A DNA stretch of 64,000 bases from JABMMZ01 sp040403495 (GTDB lineage: Bacteria; Bacteroidota; Bacteroidia; NS11-12g; UBA955). Position 1 is the stretch's first letter. Each line of letters opens with the position of its first letter. Shown here in pieces: positions 62,865 through 64,000 of this stretch. The translations under genes were made by a program, and so were the position numbers. A model generated the notes under the pieces. The model ran no database searches. It worked only from the letters and a program-made list of their open reading frames with translations, and was not told the origin of the DNA. The stretch covers positions 124,001 to 188,000 of the forward strand of contig JBBAKM010000001.1 of assembly GCA_040403495.1 (NCBI GenBank), in the 5' to 3' direction.

Positions 62865-62894
62865 TTGTTTTTTGATAACTATTTGATACATTTG
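62865..62894 (+). promoter_or_regulatory. Consensus promoter before the lectin/TIR gene
   Basis: TTG (62865-62867), exactly 19 bp, TACATTTG (62887-62894): a full consensus match. It stands about 130 bases before the next large gene. Confidence 0.7.
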
Positions 62895-62915
62895 TACCAA
62901 AACGATTTAATGATA

Positions 62916-62981
62916 ATGGCTAAACAGTTGCAACTTATTTTGGATGAGATGTCTAGTTTTATGAAGTTTCAGGCGTACTAA
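62916..62981 (+). CDS. Possible 21-codon leader ORF or gene remnant
   Basis: ATG 62916 to TAA 62979-62981, directly downstream of the consensus promoter, encodes MAKQLQLILDEMSSFMKFQA plus Tyr. It may be a leader peptide of the following gene or the first codons of a lost gene cut off by an insertion. No family can be named. Confidence 0.25.
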   Translation: MAKQLQLILDEMSSFMKFQAY

Positions 62982-63027
62982 CTAAATTGTAGAAATAATA
63001 AATCGATACAACCAAAAATTTAAATAT

Positions 63028-63951
63028 ATGACTATTAACTGGACATCAATATTTGGAGAATATATACTAAAGAAAGACGAATTGACTTTCAAAGGCAAAG
63101 TTCAAGAATATAATGAAGGACAAAAAGGAGCGGCAATTGCTAACTTAATCTGTAATCAGTATTTTGGTGGTGGTAAAATAACCGCTGAAATTTCATTCAA
63201 AAATATTAATCCCCCAACAGCTTGTGAAATTATAATATATTTTGACCCTAATACTAAGACCTTTGTATCAGTCGGACTTGGTGGTGCAAAAAGTATGTAT
63301 TCAATAAGAAGTTTTGCAGGTAACTGGACCAATCATTCGTTGACTGGTGATTATGAAAATTTAAAATCAAACAAATATTACAAATTAGAAGTTGAGCTTA
63401 AAGGTTCGACTGTTACTTTAAAAGTTGATGGTATTACAGTATTAGTTACAACACTTCCATTTAATTTGCCTATAAGTCAGACTGGACTTTGGTGTCAAAG
63501 TGAAGACGACATAATTATTAAAAACTTCACAGTTAAAAAAGAAACGCCAAAAGCATTTGTGGTTATGCAATTTAGCTCACCTTTTAACGAACTTTATGAA
63601 GAGGTTATTAAAAAGGTTTGCAAAGAATTTGATTTAAACGTTGTCAGAGCAGATGAAACATATGGGCCAGGACTTATTCTTGCTGACATAACTAAACAAA
63701 TTAATGAAAGTAGGTTAATCATTGCTGAGATTTCACTATCAAATCCGAATGTTTTTTATGAAGTTGGATATTCACACGCGCTAAACAAGCCAACAATCTT
63801 AATTGCAGAAAAGACAACTAAGCTTCCATTTGACGTTTCTCCTTTTAGGACACTATTCTACGAAAATACTATTGCAGGGAAACAGAAGATTGAAGATGGA
63901 TTAAGAAATCATATTAGTGCAGCTTTATCTGACAGAGATTGGAACGTATGA
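63028..63951 (+). CDS. Lectin-like plus TIR-like nucleotide-binding domain protein
   Basis: This 307-residue protein has two parts. Residues 1-170 look like a concanavalin/LamG-like beta sandwich (GGGKITAEISFKNINPP, YYKLEVELKGSTVTLKVDG, TGLWCQSEDDIIIKNFTV). Residues 174-305 resemble the TIR-like/nucleotide-binding fold of defence proteins: KAFVVMQFSSPFNELYEEVI, NVVRADE, INESRLIIAEISLSNPNVFY and YEVGYSHALNKPTILIAEK, with Glu245 in the same place as Glu110 of the large STAND protein. No signal peptide. Possibly a self-contained effector; the ligand of the sandwich domain is unknown. The end of the gene is 49 bases from the window edge. Confidence 0.7.
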   Translation: MTINWTSIFGEYILKKDELTFKGKVQEYNEGQKGAAIANLICNQYFGGGKITAEISFKNINPPTACEIIIYFDPNTKTFVSVGLGGAKSMYSIRSFAGNWTNHSLTGDYENLKSNKYYKLEVELKGSTVTLKVDGITVLVTTLPFNLPISQTGLWCQSEDDIIIKNFTVKKETPKAFVVMQFSSPFNELYEEVIKKVCKEFDLNVVRADETYGPGLILADITKQINESRLIIAEISLSNPNVFYEVGYSHALNKPTILIAEKTTKLPFDVSPFRTLFYENTIAGKQKIEDGLRNHISAALSDRDWNV

Positions 63952-63967
63952 TGGATATTTACATTTG
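63939..63967 (+). promoter_or_regulatory. Likely promoter of a gene beyond the window
   Basis: TTG (63939-63941), 18 bp, TACATTTG (63960-63967), at the very end of the window. Confidence 0.35.
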
Positions 63968-64000
63968 CATCCAATGAAGTTTAGAACTAAAAATTTCCTT

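Overview
The window is a chromosomal stretch of a Bacteroidota bacterium, probably environmental and free-living. The evidence is the low G+C content, the clade's promoter form (TTG, about 19 bp, TAnnTTTG), the gene order bamD-rpoZ-coaC-coaB-DUF4835, several families found mainly in this phylum (DUF4835, DUF5606, DUF4199, DUF1599, BT_3928, DUF349 repeats, DUF6660), and a 1642-residue PKD-rich protein ending in a type B sorting domain of the type IX secretion system. I cannot place it below phylum with confidence. Core part (1 to about 37.7 kb): dense housekeeping genes. They cover surface acylation (MBOAT plus SGNH partner), queG and radC, the bamD/rpoZ/coaC/coaB/DUF4835 operon, aroB and aroK, a biotin-dependent carboxylase beta subunit, a polyprenyl-phosphate glycosyltransferase, prfA, lpxH, tRNA-Cys, plsC, gatC, an ABC ATPase, a cobalamin adenosyltransferase, ffh, HU, a class-III aminotransferase and several envelope proteins. 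Two disturbances stand out: a 145-bp duplication of the radC 3' end that brackets a small two-gene insert, and coaBC present as two overlapping reading frames. Accessory part (from tRNA-Ser at 37.6 kb to the end): this looks like an island or hotspot beginning at tRNA-Ser(UGA). First comes one large minus-strand gene with an N-terminal TIR-like domain and a STAND-type NTPase (candidate anti-phage sensor-effector), bracketed by two diverged copies of a palindromic, attC-like repeat. Next is a minus-strand heavy-metal efflux operon: DUF6660 protein, an RND pump fused to its outer-membrane channel, a His-rich adaptor and a P1B-type ATPase. About 3 kb of very AT-rich, gene-free, repeat-laden DNA follows, with 20-21 bp iteron-like arrays and larger direct repeats. 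Then comes a type I restriction-modification operon (hsdM, small conserved ORF, hsdS, hsdR). Between hsdS and hsdR sits a three-gene module read here as toxin-antitoxin-chaperone: a small candidate antitoxin, a SecB-like chaperone, and a candidate ADP-ribosyltransferase-fold toxin whose stop codon overlaps the hsdR start. The arrangement recalls the CmdTAC phage-defence system and is the most interesting item in the window. The island continues with a TPR protein, a small Cys-rich secreted protein, and a lectin-like plus TIR-like fusion preceded by a consensus promoter. No integrase, transposase, CRISPR array or rRNA was found.
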